The translations under genes were made by a program, and so were the position numbers. From an uncultured Bacilli bacterium (GTDB lineage Bacteria; Bacillota_I; Bacilli_A; RF39; UBA660), in contig CAKOLL010000014.1 in NCBI GenBank assembly GCA_934096295.1, forward strand, positions 1-31,594: a stretch of DNA of 31,594 bases, in the 5' to 3' direction. The number at the start of each line of letters is the position of its first letter. The stretch's first letter is position 1. The notes beneath the pieces are model-generated. The model made no database searches, was not told the DNA's origin, and saw nothing but the letters and a program-made list of their open reading frames with translations. This document shows, piece after piece, positions 22,977 to 31,545 of this stretch.

Positions 22977-23686
22977 TTTAATGCATATAATTTTTTTATT
23001 TCTTTAATACTAAGCTTCCTATATTCACCAGATTTAAGCCCATCTAAAGTTAAAAATGCATAACTTACTCTACTTAACTTAATAACATCAATTCTCATAC
23101 TTTCAAATATTTTTTTAACAATATGATTTCTTCCTTCTACAATTGTAAGTTCCACAATTGAAGTATTCTTTTCTACATCTTTTTTTCTTACTTTAAATCT
23201 CTTTATATCAATTTTTCTATTATCAATAACAATACCTTTTTTCAATTTATTTATATCATCTTTATCAAGAATCTTATTAATTTTAGCAACATATGTTTTT
23301 TCTATTTCATAACTCGGATGCATTAACATATTAGCAAAATCTCCATCATTAGTTAAAATAATTAAACCAGTTGTATCGTAATCCAGTCTTCCAACCGGAT
23401 ATATTCTAGCTTCAGTATTTATTAAATCCCTAACTGTTATTCTTCCCAATTTATCTTCCACACTACTTATTACTTGTCTAGGTTTATTAAGTAAATAATA
23501 TTCATGTTTTACATCCTTATTTATAATAACACCATCAATACTTATTATATCATTTGCTTCTACTTTAGTACCAAGTTCAGTTATTACTTTACCATTTACT
23601 AACACTTTACCATGTCTAATTAAATCTTCTGCTTTTCTTCTTGATGCATAACCATATGATGCTATAACTTTTTGTAATCTTTCCAT
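22967..23686 (-). CDS. rluB: 23S rRNA pseudouridine synthase, RluB family
   Basis: 239 residues from the ATG at 23684-23686, which has AAGGAGA seven bases upstream; a TTG further upstream overlaps that site. Residues 1-60 are an S4 RNA-binding domain (RLQKVIASYGYASRRKAEDL, LVNGKVI). The catalytic domain follows: YYLLNKPRQVISS, the active-site block GRLDYDTTGLIILTNDG with catalytic Asp, and NHIVKKIFESM near the end, all typical of RsuA/RluB enzymes. RluB in Bacilli modifies helix 89-93 region uridines of 23S rRNA. The gene follows spmB as in Bacillus. Confidence 0.92.
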   Translation of the reverse strand: MERLQKVIASYGYASRRKAEDLIRHGKVLVNGKVITELGTKVEANDIISIDGVIINKDVKHEYYLLNKPRQVISSVEDKLGRITVRDLINTEARIYPVGRLDYDTTGLIILTNDGDFANMLMHPSYEIEKTYVAKINKILDKDDINKLKKGIVIDNRKIDIKRFKVRKKDVEKNTSIVELTIVEGRNHIVKKIFESMRIDVIKLSRVSYAFLTLDGLKSGEYRKLSIKEIKKLYALKKC

Positions 23687-23739
23687 ATAGGTCTCCTTCA
23701 AGTAAATTATAACATGATTTTAAATAAATTAAAACAATA

Positions 23740-24258
23740 TTAGAAAAATATCGCGGTTAAAATAAAGGCAATTGTAATACCGATTAAGTCTGCAATTAAA
23801 CCTACTACCAAAGAATATCTTATTTTTTTTACTCCAATCGAGCCAAAATACAAAGCTAAAACATAAATTGTAGTATCAGTGCACCCTTGAAGAACACTGG
23901 CAAGTCTTCCCGCATAAGAGTCAGGTCCATAATTCATAAATATATCATTCATTATAGCTAGAGTTGCAGTACCTGAAATTGGTCTTAAAATAGCCATTGG
24001 TAGAATATCCAAAGGAATATTAAATTTCATTAAAAATCCTTCAAAAACTCTTAATATTTCATAAACAAAATTACTATCAAGAAAAATATTTATTGCAAAA
24101 ACCATCGCTAAAACATTTGGAAATATATTAACAGATATTTGTAAACCTTCTTTAGCCCCTTCTAAAAAAGAATCATATAAATTTACTTTTTTTATAAAAC
24201 CATAAAAAACAACAAAAAAGACAAAAAGAGGTATAACTATCTTAGATAAAGTATTCAA
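23740..24258 (-). CDS. spmB: Spore maturation protein B
   Basis: 172 residues with four or five membrane helices and a nucleoside-recognition (gate) domain. Landmarks: DSFLEGAKEGLQISVNIFPN, MAILRPISGTATLAIMNDIF, LASVLQGCTDTTIYVLALYF. Translation starts at a TTG whose bases overlap the SpmA stop (TTGA), so the two are coupled. SpmA and SpmB are needed for core dehydration and heat resistance of spores in Bacillus and Clostridium. The role in transport is unproven. Order dacB/F-spmA-spmB-rluB is conserved. Confidence 0.92.
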   Translation of the reverse strand: MNTLSKIVIPLFVFFVVFYGFIKKVNLYDSFLEGAKEGLQISVNIFPNVLAMVFAINIFLDSNFVYEILRVFEGFLMKFNIPLDILPMAILRPISGTATLAIMNDIFMNYGPDSYAGRLASVLQGCTDTTIYVLALYFGSIGVKKIRYSLVVGLIADLIGITIAFILTAIFF

Positions 24259-24836
24259 TTTTTACCTCGCTTTCTTATAAAATAATCTATTAACACAGCT
24301 CCGATACATGAACAAAATGTTGCAATAGCACCAGGCACAATTATTTCTGAAGGATTAACTGACCCATATGATATTCTTAAAGCTAATACAGTCGTAGGTA
24401 CAATAGTTACTCCGGCTGTATTTAAAACTAAAAATGTAATCATTGGCACACTAGCAGTATCTTTTTTATCATTTATTTTTTGAAGTTCACTCATTGCTTT
24501 TAATCCAAATGGTGTTGCAGCACTTCCAAGTCCCATCATATTGGCAGCAATATTTGAAGCAATATAACCTAAAGCAGGATTATCCTTAGGAACACTTGGA
24601 AAAAGTTTTGATAAAATAGGTTCTAAGAACTTTGCAAACTTAACAAGTAACCCAGCATCTTCAGCAATTTTCATAATGCCACTCCATAAAACTATAACAG
24701 GAAATATAGATAACATAAGTTCTAAAGCCTCTGTTCCATTAGTTAAAATACTCTCATTTATATTTGTAACATTACCAGTTAAAAAAGAATAAACAATACC
24801 AATAATTATTAAAAAAAACCAAATATAACTTACCAT
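24255..24836 (-). CDS. spmA: Spore maturation protein A
   Basis: About 193 residues from the ATG at 24834-24836, which has GAGGTGG five bases upstream and overlaps the carboxypeptidase stop by seven bases. Five or so membrane helices. Family blocks: LELMLSIFPVIVLWSGIMKI, GLLVKFAKFLEPILSKLFP, SNIAANMMGLGSAATPFGLK and ITFLVLNTAGVTIVPTTVLA. The GLGSAATPFG motif is especially characteristic of the nucleoside-recognition domain in SpmA. It acts with SpmB in spore-core maturation. Coupled at both ends by overlapping genes. Confidence 0.93.
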   Translation of the reverse strand: MVSYIWFFLIIIGIVYSFLTGNVTNINESILTNGTEALELMLSIFPVIVLWSGIMKIAEDAGLLVKFAKFLEPILSKLFPSVPKDNPALGYIASNIAANMMGLGSAATPFGLKAMSELQKINDKKDTASVPMITFLVLNTAGVTIVPTTVLALRISYGSVNPSEIIVPGAIATFCSCIGAVLIDYFIRKRGKN

Positions 24837-25909
24837 CCTAACCACCTCAAAAATTTTGTCCACCAACTAACATGTTCTTTAACAGCCTCTTCTTTTTTAA
24901 CATAAATATTTTCTTTTCTAATAACTTTGCCATTTAAACTGACACTTACATACCCCACTACATCTCCAGAAGAATATTTTTCTTCATCAAACAATTCATA
25001 ATTTACATCTATTTTATCTTTATTTTTATTTCTTACACTTACATAAACATCTTCATCTAAATACAATGTATCATTTTTATAAACTTTCTCATCTTTTATC
25101 TTTATATTATCTTTACCAAGTACTTTAATTGCTTCATAATTTCTAAATATTTCTTCATACATATTTTTATGATCTAAAAAGTCATTTCCATCATTTAATG
25201 TTACTACCACAACATTTATATTATTTCTAGATGCAGTTGTTACCAGTGTTCTTCTTGCTTTTTCAGTAAACCCAGTTTTACCTCCGGTAATATAATCTTC
25301 ACTATGCAATAACTTATTTTTATTTGTCCAACTATAAGTTTTATCACTTGACTTAGCAACATACTTTTTAGTACCAAATATTTCTCTAAAAGATTTATTA
25401 TTCATAGCATACTTTGTAATTAAAGCCATATCATAAGCCGTAGAATAATTTGCACTACCATCATTTTCTTCAAGTCCATGAGCATTTACAAAATTACTAT
25501 TTTTCATTCCAATATTACTTGCCAGTTCATTCATAAGGTGAGCAAACCCTTCCATAGAACCTGCAACATTTTTAGCTAAAACAACCGCTGCATCATTACC
25601 ACTTCGCATGATAAGACCATATAATAAATCCTTAATTGTTATTTTTTCCCCAACATTAATATATATAGCACTACCATATGCTTTTAAGACTTCTTCACCA
25701 ACAGTTATCTCTTTATCAATATCAATATTTTCTATTGTAACTATTGCAGTCATTATTTTTGTAATACTTGCAATTAGTCTTCTGTCATCTTTATTTGCAT
25801 CAAAATAAACATAATCATTATCTAAATCAACTGCTACCATACTTGATGCACTCATAGCAACAACCTTAAATGGTATTAAAAGCATAATTAATAGTAATAT
25901 TTTTTTCAT
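24830..25909 (-). CDS. dacB: D-Ala-D-Ala carboxypeptidase (DacF/DacB, PBP5 family)
   Basis: 359 residues; the ATG follows GGGGATTCTA. The N-terminal signal peptide ends near VVAMSAS. The three penicillin-binding motifs are present: SITK (48-51), SGN (103-105) and KTG (211-213). A C-terminal beta-sandwich (about 260-340) is followed by WWTKFLRWLGW, an amphipathic membrane-binding end. The enzyme trims terminal D-Ala from peptidoglycan side chains outside the membrane. Its linkage to spmA and spmB is that of B. subtilis DacB, which sets spore-cortex cross-linking; dacF is a close relative, so the symbol is provisional. A sigma-E-like promoter stands in front. Confidence 0.92.
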   Translation of the reverse strand: MKKILLLIMLLIPFKVVAMSASSMVAVDLDNDYVYFDANKDDRRLIASITKIMTAIVTIENIDIDKEITVGEEVLKAYGSAIYINVGEKITIKDLLYGLIMRSGNDAAVVLAKNVAGSMEGFAHLMNELASNIGMKNSNFVNAHGLEENDGSANYSTAYDMALITKYAMNNKSFREIFGTKKYVAKSSDKTYSWTNKNKLLHSEDYITGGKTGFTEKARRTLVTTASRNNINVVVVTLNDGNDFLDHKNMYEEIFRNYEAIKVLGKDNIKIKDEKVYKNDTLYLDEDVYVSVRNKNKDKIDVNYELFDEEKYSSGDVVGYVSVSLNGKVIRKENIYVKKEEAVKEHVSWWTKFLRWLGW

Positions 25910-25945
25910 TAGAATCCCCTATAAAAGATTATGAAATTAATCATT

Positions 25946-25974
25946 ATTATATGTCCGAAAACACTTTTATATTT
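25946..25974 (-). promoter_or_regulatory. Candidate sigma-E-type promoter of dacB-spmA-spmB
   Basis: Minus strand AAATATA (25968-25974), 14 bases, CATATAAT (25946-25953). Compared with the Bacillus sigma-E consensus (KMATATT, 14-15 bases, CATACAHT) it matches 5 of 7 and 7 of 8 positions. TATAAT alone could also serve sigma-A, but no good -35 stands at the right distance. Confidence 0.45.
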
Positions 25975-26105
25975 TTTAGTTAAATTATAAATGTTTACTT
26001 GTGATATTAATAACCGAACAAGCATCTACATAAATAACCAATATTCAACTCACAAAATCAAATGTTTTTCTTTTTAAATTTTTACTAGTAAGTTCCACAT
26101 TTTAA

Positions 26106-26134
26106 TTTACATCAAAATTAAATCATGTTAAAAT
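26106..26134 (+). promoter_or_regulatory. Promoter of the tandem paralogue pair
   Basis: TTTACA (26106-26111), 17-base spacer, TAAAAT (26129-26134), about 30 bases before the first start codon. Confidence 0.65.
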
Positions 26135-26163
26135 AAATTTATCAAGAAGTATCGGGTGGTTTT

Positions 26164-26982
26164 ATGTTATTATATTTTAATCCTTATTTAAGAACATTAG
26201 AAAATGATATATTAAGTAGTGAATACATTGAACTTATTGACCCTGTACTAACCAAAGAATTTAAAAAGGCTATTAAATCCATTTCACAAGAATACTGGCA
26301 AGAAATTGGTTCTGTTTTCACCAATAACATTAAATATGTTTATTCAATTGATGAACAAATGATATTTACTATCGTCGCGGCACAAATGGGTCTTGAGTTT
26401 TTATCTAAAGATCCCGAATACTGCGGAGAATTAATAAGCATTCTCGCCCTACTAAAAAAGAGTCCTTTAAATTACGTTAAATACACAAAATTACTTTTAT
26501 CTGAACCACTTTACTCAAGCATTATAAATATAGTAAAAGAAAGTAGAACGTTTAGTTACCATGAATTTTTAGAAATCATATTTGACCGCAACTTAGAAAC
26601 TCCTGAAATGAGCGAAGATAATTATAACATTTTAATAAAGTCATTATACAAAATACAAGAAAAAACCTATTATGTTTTTATATTTCCAGAAGATTCATTA
26701 TTAAATATATTAAAAAAAATACAATCTTATATGGAATTATCTAACACAAAACAATTACAATTTTCTAAACAATCATTTAATACTTTAAGCATATTATTAG
26801 ATATAATAAAAAGTAAAAACAATGAACTAATAACTAAAACAAAAGAGGATCTACTTGCCATAGACCAAAATAATAATACAACAAAACAAATAGTACAAGA
26901 AATATTATTATATTTATCGAAACTTAATTTATCAGAAAATTTTACAAGGAGAAGATATCATGCCGGACATAAGATCATTTAA
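26164..26982 (+). CDS. Uncharacterised helical protein, first of a paralogous pair
   Basis: 272 residues, soluble, almost wholly helical; the ATG follows GGGTGG. I recognise no domain. Its middle part (TIVAAQMGLEFLSKDPEYCG, LISILALLKKSPLNYVKYTK, LLLSEPLYSSIINIVKESRT, FSYHEFLEIIF) lines up without gaps with the middle of the next protein, so the two are diverged tandem duplicates. Its last 23 bases overlap the next gene, whose ribosome binding site (AGGAGAAG) is inside it; translation is probably coupled. Confidence 0.6.
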   Translation: MLLYFNPYLRTLENDILSSEYIELIDPVLTKEFKKAIKSISQEYWQEIGSVFTNNIKYVYSIDEQMIFTIVAAQMGLEFLSKDPEYCGELISILALLKKSPLNYVKYTKLLLSEPLYSSIINIVKESRTFSYHEFLEIIFDRNLETPEMSEDNYNILIKSLYKIQEKTYYVFIFPEDSLLNILKKIQSYMELSNTKQLQFSKQSFNTLSILLDIIKSKNNELITKTKEDLLAIDQNNNTTKQIVQEILLYLSKLNLSENFTRRRYHAGHKII

Positions 26983-27772
26983 TAACTTTACAATTAACTT
27001 AATTAAATTACAAAACTATGTCAACAAAGGGTATACTCCCATTAGAAAAGATGACATCAAATTAATTATGTTTAATGCCATAATAAGTAATTATCCAGAC
27101 CGAAAATGGCTATTATTAGAAGAAAACTTTTTTCTAAACATTCCATCTGAAGATTTAGACTTAACAATAATTTACACAATCTTATCATACAAACTAGGAA
27201 CTACATTTACAAATTGCAACCCTATTATACAAACAGATTTAATAAACGCTTTACTTATATATAAAGTAAATATTTACAAAATACATAAATATGCATCATT
27301 CTTCTTGTCTGATACTTTACTTAAATTAACAAAATATGCTTACAATAATCACTTAATAAAACCAAGGCACATTTATAAACTAGTGTTAGACAGCTTCATC
27401 CTAGACAAAGTTGATGAAAAAAAAGAAAAAGAAATAATAACTATGCTAGAAAAATTTATAAAAGAACATGAGATTAAAATATTTAATGGCAATTATTATT
27501 TCTTCAATATATATAAATGCTTAAAAAGATTAACAACCCTAGACTTTTACCCTGAAAATACAACTGCCATTGAACTAATACCACTTTTCAACTCAATTAC
27601 TGATGAAAAATTAAAACTCCAAATTCAAAAAGATTTTGAACATATTGAAAATAGTGATAAACCTTTAATAGAAAAAATAGAAGATTCAATAACAATTGCT
27701 CATCACTATGGTTATGAACTACCCCTAGCCCAAGAAAAAAAATTATCAAAAAAGTCTTTAAACAATGAATAA
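26960..27772 (+). CDS. Uncharacterised helical protein, second of a paralogous pair
   Basis: 270 residues, soluble, Lys-rich and helical. The ATG lies behind AGGAGAAGATATC, within the end of the preceding gene. Segment LTIIYTILSYKLGTTFTNCN, then LINALLIYKVNIYKIHKYAS, FFLSDTLLKLTKYAYNNHLI and PRHIYKLVLD corresponds position by position to the middle of its upstream paralogue. No catalytic motif is visible; a scaffold or heterodimer role is only a guess. No terminator is visible before the next gene. Confidence 0.6.
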   Translation: MPDIRSFNNFTINLIKLQNYVNKGYTPIRKDDIKLIMFNAIISNYPDRKWLLLEENFFLNIPSEDLDLTIIYTILSYKLGTTFTNCNPIIQTDLINALLIYKVNIYKIHKYASFFLSDTLLKLTKYAYNNHLIKPRHIYKLVLDSFILDKVDEKKEKEIITMLEKFIKEHEIKIFNGNYYFFNIYKCLKRLTTLDFYPENTTAIELIPLFNSITDEKLKLQIQKDFEHIENSDKPLIEKIEDSITIAHHYGYELPLAQEKKLSKKSLNNE

Positions 27773-27810
27773 AAAGCGGTAAAATAATTTCATTCTAAGG
27801 AGGAATGAAA

Positions 27811-28515
27811 ATGAAATTTAAAGTACAAGATAGTTTTTTTGAAAAAGTTCCAAATGTAGTTTTTGGTGTTGTGGTAGTAAAAAACTTTGATAATACTAAA
27901 AACTATGACTTTATAAATGAGCGATTTACTAAAAATCTAGAAAGTTCTAAAGAAAAATTCAAAGATGTTAAAATTAAAGAAGAAGCTTGGATTCTTCCCT
28001 ATCGAGATGCATTCACAAAATTAGGAATTAATCCAAATAAGTTTATGTGTTCTATTGAAGCATTAATGACTAGAATTTCCAAAGGAAAAGATATTCCCAG
28101 TATAAATCCAATCGTGGATTTAGGAAATGCACTATCATTAAAATATGAGTTACCTCTAGGTGTGCATGACATAGATAACTTTATTGATGGCAATATAGAA
28201 ATTAGAGAAGCAACTAAGAATGATGTATTCATTCCTTTTGAAAGCACTGAAATTGAACATCCAGAAGAAGGAGAAATAATCTATGCATCAAACACTGATG
28301 TTAAAACTAGAAGATGGACATGGAGACAAGGAGAAAATTCTAAAGTAACTGAAAAATCTACTAATCTATTTATTCCTATTGATGGATTTACAGAAAATAT
28401 AGATAAAATAAAAGAATTACAAAATGAACTTATAGATATTTTAAAAAACAAATTAAATTTAGATGTCTCATTTGGAATAGTTGACAAAAACAACTCTGAA
28501 TTTACCACAAAATAA
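27811..28515 (+). CDS. B3/B4 (tRNA-binding, PheT-like) domain protein
   Basis: 234 residues when started at the second ATG (27811), seven bases after AAGGAGGA; the first ATG touches that site. The whole protein corresponds to the B3/B4 domain of the phenylalanyl-tRNA synthetase beta chain as a stand-alone protein. Family blocks are WILPYRDAFTKLGINPNKF, PSINPIVDLGNALSLKYELP, LGVHDIDNF and ASNTDVKTRRWTWRQGENSK. In PheRS this domain edits mischarged Tyr-tRNA(Phe); free-standing copies in Bacillota are presumed to act on aminoacyl-tRNA or free amino-acid derivatives but are poorly studied. Confidence 0.85.
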   Translation: MKFKVQDSFFEKVPNVVFGVVVVKNFDNTKNYDFINERFTKNLESSKEKFKDVKIKEEAWILPYRDAFTKLGINPNKFMCSIEALMTRISKGKDIPSINPIVDLGNALSLKYELPLGVHDIDNFIDGNIEIREATKNDVFIPFESTEIEHPEEGEIIYASNTDVKTRRWTWRQGENSKVTEKSTNLFIPIDGFTENIDKIKELQNELIDILKNKLNLDVSFGIVDKNNSEFTTK

Positions 28516-28540
28516 AAATTACTAACACCTAGTAATTTTT
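28514..28540. terminator. Bidirectional terminator between B3/B4 gene and lipoprotein gene
   Basis: AAAAATTACTA-ACACC-TAGTAATTTTT: an 11-bp perfect stem with A and T runs, between two convergent genes. Confidence 0.85.
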
Positions 28541-28547
28541 ATTTTGC

Positions 28548-29102
28548 TTAATCGTTATCATAATTATAAACGCCATGTATTTTTTCTAAATCTGCATTAC
28601 TTAAATCAGTTACTTTATAATTACCTTTATCATCTTTAGTTACATTAAATGTAATATTATATTCAACTGTATCTGTAGTTTTCTTCATTTTATCTAATTT
28701 ATAATCCATAAATAAATCATTACTAAACACACCATTTTGTTTGAATTCATCACCACTAGTGGTTAAATAATCATTAGCATCTTTTTGAACTTTATATAAA
28801 TCATAAACCTTAATTTTTACCTCAACTGTAGCATTATCTCCATCATACTTTTCTGAAACAATATCATATTTCAAATCTTGATATTGTTTTTTCAAAATAT
28901 CTCTATACTTTTCTTTTTGATTATCTGTTAAATTTTCATTATCTATAACAGTATCCATATCACTAATTACATTTGAACTCAAATTCTTATATTGATTCAA
29001 ATAATCTTGAACAGCTCCTTTAGCAGTCTTCTTCATGCATCCACAACCTACCAAAGACAACAATACTACAACTACAGCTAATAACTTACCTATTTTTTTC
29101 AT
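28548..29102 (-). CDS. Lipoprotein of unknown function
   Basis: 184 residues; AAAGGATG precedes the ATG. A lipoprotein signal peptide ends in LLSLVGC (Cys at about 20), so the mature protein should be lipid-anchored outside the membrane. The mature part is polar and begins with a helix (KGAVQDYLNQYKNL). It then shows strands such as NATVEVKIKVYDLYKV and VEYNITFNVTKDDKGNYKVT, similar to NTF2-like or DUF4878-type small lipoproteins; the exact family is uncertain. The gene appears to be monocistronic. Confidence 0.75.
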   Translation of the reverse strand: MKKIGKLLAVVVVLLSLVGCGCMKKTAKGAVQDYLNQYKNLSSNVISDMDTVIDNENLTDNQKEKYRDILKKQYQDLKYDIVSEKYDGDNATVEVKIKVYDLYKVQKDANDYLTTSGDEFKQNGVFSNDLFMDYKLDKMKKTTDTVEYNITFNVTKDDKGNYKVTDLSNADLEKIHGVYNYDND

Positions 29103-29145
29103 ATATACATCCTTTCTACAACTATTATTACCATTATTTAGTATA

Positions 29146-29775
29146 TTATACTTTATTATAACTTAATTTTATTAAATCATATATTCTCTTTTCATTATCT
29201 CCAATTTTATTATCAAGTTCTTTAATCATAGATTGATACATTGTTTCATTATCTTTAGGATTTTTTTCAAACCATTCCATAAACAAATATTTTAATTTAA
29301 CATAATCTTGTTTTTTATATAAACTATTTACCTCAGTCTTAATAATTAATCTAATTCTCTCCTCAACCCTTAAATTATTATTATAACTAACCACATCTCT
29401 TGTTCTATAATTTATTTTATATAAATCTACAGTATATAAAATTTCACATATATTTAAATCATCTTCAGTTTTTAAAAAGCTTCTAGCAATTGAATTTCCC
29501 TCTTCATCAAATTCTAAAGCAATACACCCATTACGGTCTGCAAAAATTGCAATATATGATGGGCAATCATCTTTTTTCTTTGCTTTATCTTTTATTGAAT
29601 CCAAAAATACTTTATCCACAATAACATTATTATTAATAAAATCTTTAAGTGTTTTACTATTTACTTGAAATAACGGAACTCTTTTATAATATTCTATATT
29701 ATCTAAGTTATCCCACTCATAAAAAAATACATTAGTATCAAAAAAATTTAACACAACATCATAGTAGTAATTCAT
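29146..29775 (-). CDS. DUF3603-like protein
   Basis: 209 residues, soluble. NYYYDVVLNFFDTNVFFYEW near the start, then VPLFQVNSKTLKDFINN, CIALEFDEEGNSIARSFL and LKYLFMEWFEKNPKD follow the order of conserved parts in the Bacilli family DUF3603 (W.nwfe.....fHEW, qvPllkV, gi.a.dt.G..i.RS.L, v.Y.y.eW). Function unknown. The start ATG overlaps by position the end of the small membrane protein (stop two bases upstream), whose GGACGGGGATAAT provides the ribosome binding site. Confidence 0.62.
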   Translation of the reverse strand: MNYYYDVVLNFFDTNVFFYEWDNLDNIEYYKRVPLFQVNSKTLKDFINNNVIVDKVFLDSIKDKAKKKDDCPSYIAIFADRNGCIALEFDEEGNSIARSFLKTEDDLNICEILYTVDLYKINYRTRDVVSYNNNLRVEERIRLIIKTEVNSLYKKQDYVKLKYLFMEWFEKNPKDNETMYQSMIKELDNKIGDNEKRIYDLIKLSYNKV

Positions 29776-29776
29776 A

Positions 29777-29962
29777 TTATCCCCGTCCTTTAATTATTAA
29801 ATATATGCCACTCAAAAAAAATAATATAATGCCACTCCTAATAATAAAATAAACAAAATCAAAAAAAGTATACCCAATATAAAATAAATTTAGATAAATT
29901 ATTACCAAAAATAACCCTATACTTAATAAGATACAACCTAATAATATTTTTAATATACTCAT
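29777..29962 (-). CDS. Small two-helix membrane protein
   Basis: 61 residues with two hydrophobic helices (about 3-28 and 33-57) joined by a short turn and a basic end (KGRG). It directly precedes the DUF3603 gene with a one-base gap, which supports it being real and cotranscribed. No recognisable family or ribosome binding site of note. Confidence 0.5.
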   Translation of the reverse strand: MSILKILLGCILLSIGLFLVIIYLNLFYIGYTFFDFVYFIIRSGIILFFLSGIYLIIKGRG

Positions 29963-29981
29963 GTTTAATTATATGTAAGCC

Positions 29982-30010
29982 TTGTTTAATTATTTAAAAA
30001 ATGTTAAAAT
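29982..30010 (+). promoter_or_regulatory. Promoter of the cyclophilin-uppP operon
   Basis: TTGTTT (29982-29987), 17-base spacer, TAAAAT (30005-30010), 16 bases before the ATG. Confidence 0.65.
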
Positions 30011-30025
30011 TATCATGGTGATGAT

Positions 30026-30637
30026 ATGAAAAAAATATTTTTAATAATAGTTAGTATTTTATTATTAACTGGATGTGGTAAAAAAGAATACGATAATCCA
30101 ATTGTTACAATGCAAATTAAGGATTATGGAACAATTAAAATTGAATTGTATCCAAAATATGCTCCGAATACTGTTGCAAACTTTGTTTCACTAGTAGAAG
30201 ATGGATTTTATGACAACAATACCCTCCATCGTTTAGTACCAGGATTTGTTTTACAAGGTGGAGATCCAGAAGGTAATGGTTCAGGTGGTCCAGGTTACAC
30301 AATTGCGGGTGAATTTAGAGAAAATGGTTATACAAAAAATACTTTAAAACACACAACAGGTATTATTTCAATGGCAAGAACAAGTGACCCAGATAGTGCA
30401 GGTTCTCAATTCTTCATCGTTTTAGCAGATTCTGAAATGGTAAGTCAATCCTTAGATAATAAATATGCGGCATTTGGCAAAGTTATACAAGGAATGGATG
30501 TAATAAAAAATATTGAAGATACTGAAAAAATAGAAAACGATATGACTGGTAAATTAAAAGAAAATATTACTATTGAATCAGCAACCGTAGAAACTTTTGG
30601 TCAAGAATTTAAAGTAATTAAAAATGAAGCTAAATAA
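30026..30637 (+). CDS. Lipoprotein peptidyl-prolyl cis-trans isomerase (cyclophilin)
   Basis: 203 residues; GGTGAT precedes the ATG. A lipoprotein signal ends in LLLTGC (Cys about 17), placing the enzyme on the outer face of the membrane. The cyclophilin domain (about 26-195) shows LHRLVPGFVLQGGDPEGNGS, where H-R of the family's F.R.i..fm.QgGDP is conserved, then SMARTSDPDSAGSQFFIVLA and FGKVIQGMDVIKNI. It likely assists folding of exported proteins by isomerising prolyl bonds. It is followed after 24 bases by uppP, so the two are cotranscribed. Confidence 0.95.
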   Translation: MKKIFLIIVSILLLTGCGKKEYDNPIVTMQIKDYGTIKIELYPKYAPNTVANFVSLVEDGFYDNNTLHRLVPGFVLQGGDPEGNGSGGPGYTIAGEFRENGYTKNTLKHTTGIISMARTSDPDSAGSQFFIVLADSEMVSQSLDNKYAAFGKVIQGMDVIKNIEDTEKIENDMTGKLKENITIESATVETFGQEFKVIKNEAK

Positions 30638-30661
30638 TAAAATTTAATAAGGAGATACATT

Positions 30662-31474
30662 ATGAACAACATATTAACATATATAATTTTAGGAATTATC
30701 CAAGGGCTAACAGAACCTTTACCAATATCAAGTTCTGGACACATATTTTTATTTAAGAATTTATTTAACACAACAATGTTTAACAGTTTAAACTTTGAAA
30801 TAATTTCCAACTTTGGTTCGTTCATAGCAATATTTATTATATTTTGGAAAGATATTAAAGATTTAGTATCCTCATTCTTTATATATATACTTAATAAAGA
30901 TAAAAGAAAAAATACTAAAGAAAAATTTAAGTATTGTTGGCTAGTAGTTATAAGTACAATACCAGTTGGAATTGTAGGGTTCTTATTTAAAGATAAATTA
31001 GAAAATTTATATTCATTAAAAGGTTTAGCATTTGCATTTTTAATAACAGCCCTTGCTCTATTTATAGTAAGAAATATAAAAGGAGATAAAGGAGATTATG
31101 AAATAACTATTAAAGATGCAATTATCATTGGATTATTTCAAATGATTACAATAATTCCTGGTATAAGTAGAAGCGGAACAGTTTTAGTGGCTTGCTTACT
31201 TTGTCACTTAAAAAGAGATACAGCGCTAAAATATACATTTATTTTATATTTCCCAGTGAGTATAGCCACAATGCTTTTAGGAATAAGCGATTTAGCTCAT
31301 ACACAAGAATTAAATACATTACTTGTACCATATTTATTAGGAATGGTAGCAGCAGGAATAGTTACTTATTTCTCATATAAATGGTTAAGTAACTGGGTTA
31401 AAAAGGGAAAGCTTTGGAAATTTTCAATCTATTGTCTAGCCCTAGCAATATTCATATTTATTTACTTTAGATAA
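30662..31474 (+). CDS. uppP: Undecaprenyl-diphosphatase UppP (BacA)
   Basis: 270 residues, the normal length, with about seven or eight membrane helices; AAGGAGATACATT precedes the ATG. The two family signatures are present: LGIIQGLTEPLPISSSGHIF (E-rich helix plus SSSGH; the usual QGxTEFLPISSSGH has Pro in place of Phe here) and IPGISRSG. It removes a phosphate from undecaprenyl diphosphate so that the lipid carrier can be reused in peptidoglycan synthesis, and overexpression gives bacitracin resistance in other bacteria. A clear terminator follows. Confidence 0.96.
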   Translation: MNNILTYIILGIIQGLTEPLPISSSGHIFLFKNLFNTTMFNSLNFEIISNFGSFIAIFIIFWKDIKDLVSSFFIYILNKDKRKNTKEKFKYCWLVVISTIPVGIVGFLFKDKLENLYSLKGLAFAFLITALALFIVRNIKGDKGDYEITIKDAIIIGLFQMITIIPGISRSGTVLVACLLCHLKRDTALKYTFILYFPVSIATMLLGISDLAHTQELNTLLVPYLLGMVAAGIVTYFSYKWLSNWVKKGKLWKFSIYCLALAIFIFIYFR

Positions 31475-31477
31475 AGA

Positions 31478-31504
31478 AAAGAAGAGTCATTTCGACTCTT
31501 CTTT
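31478..31504 (+). terminator. Terminator of the cyclophilin-uppP operon
   Basis: AAAGAAGAGTC-ATTTC-GACTCTTCTTT, an 11-bp perfect stem starting three bases after the uppP stop, followed by ATTAATTTAT. Confidence 0.9.
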
Positions 31505-31545
31505 ATTAATTTATCAAACTTAGCTACGGACAGTTTTTATAAATT

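Noticed and set aside
25910..26163. Riboswitch or small RNA in the divergent intergenic region
   Set aside because: Only promoter-like motifs and AT-rich sequence are visible; no conserved stems or known riboswitch core.
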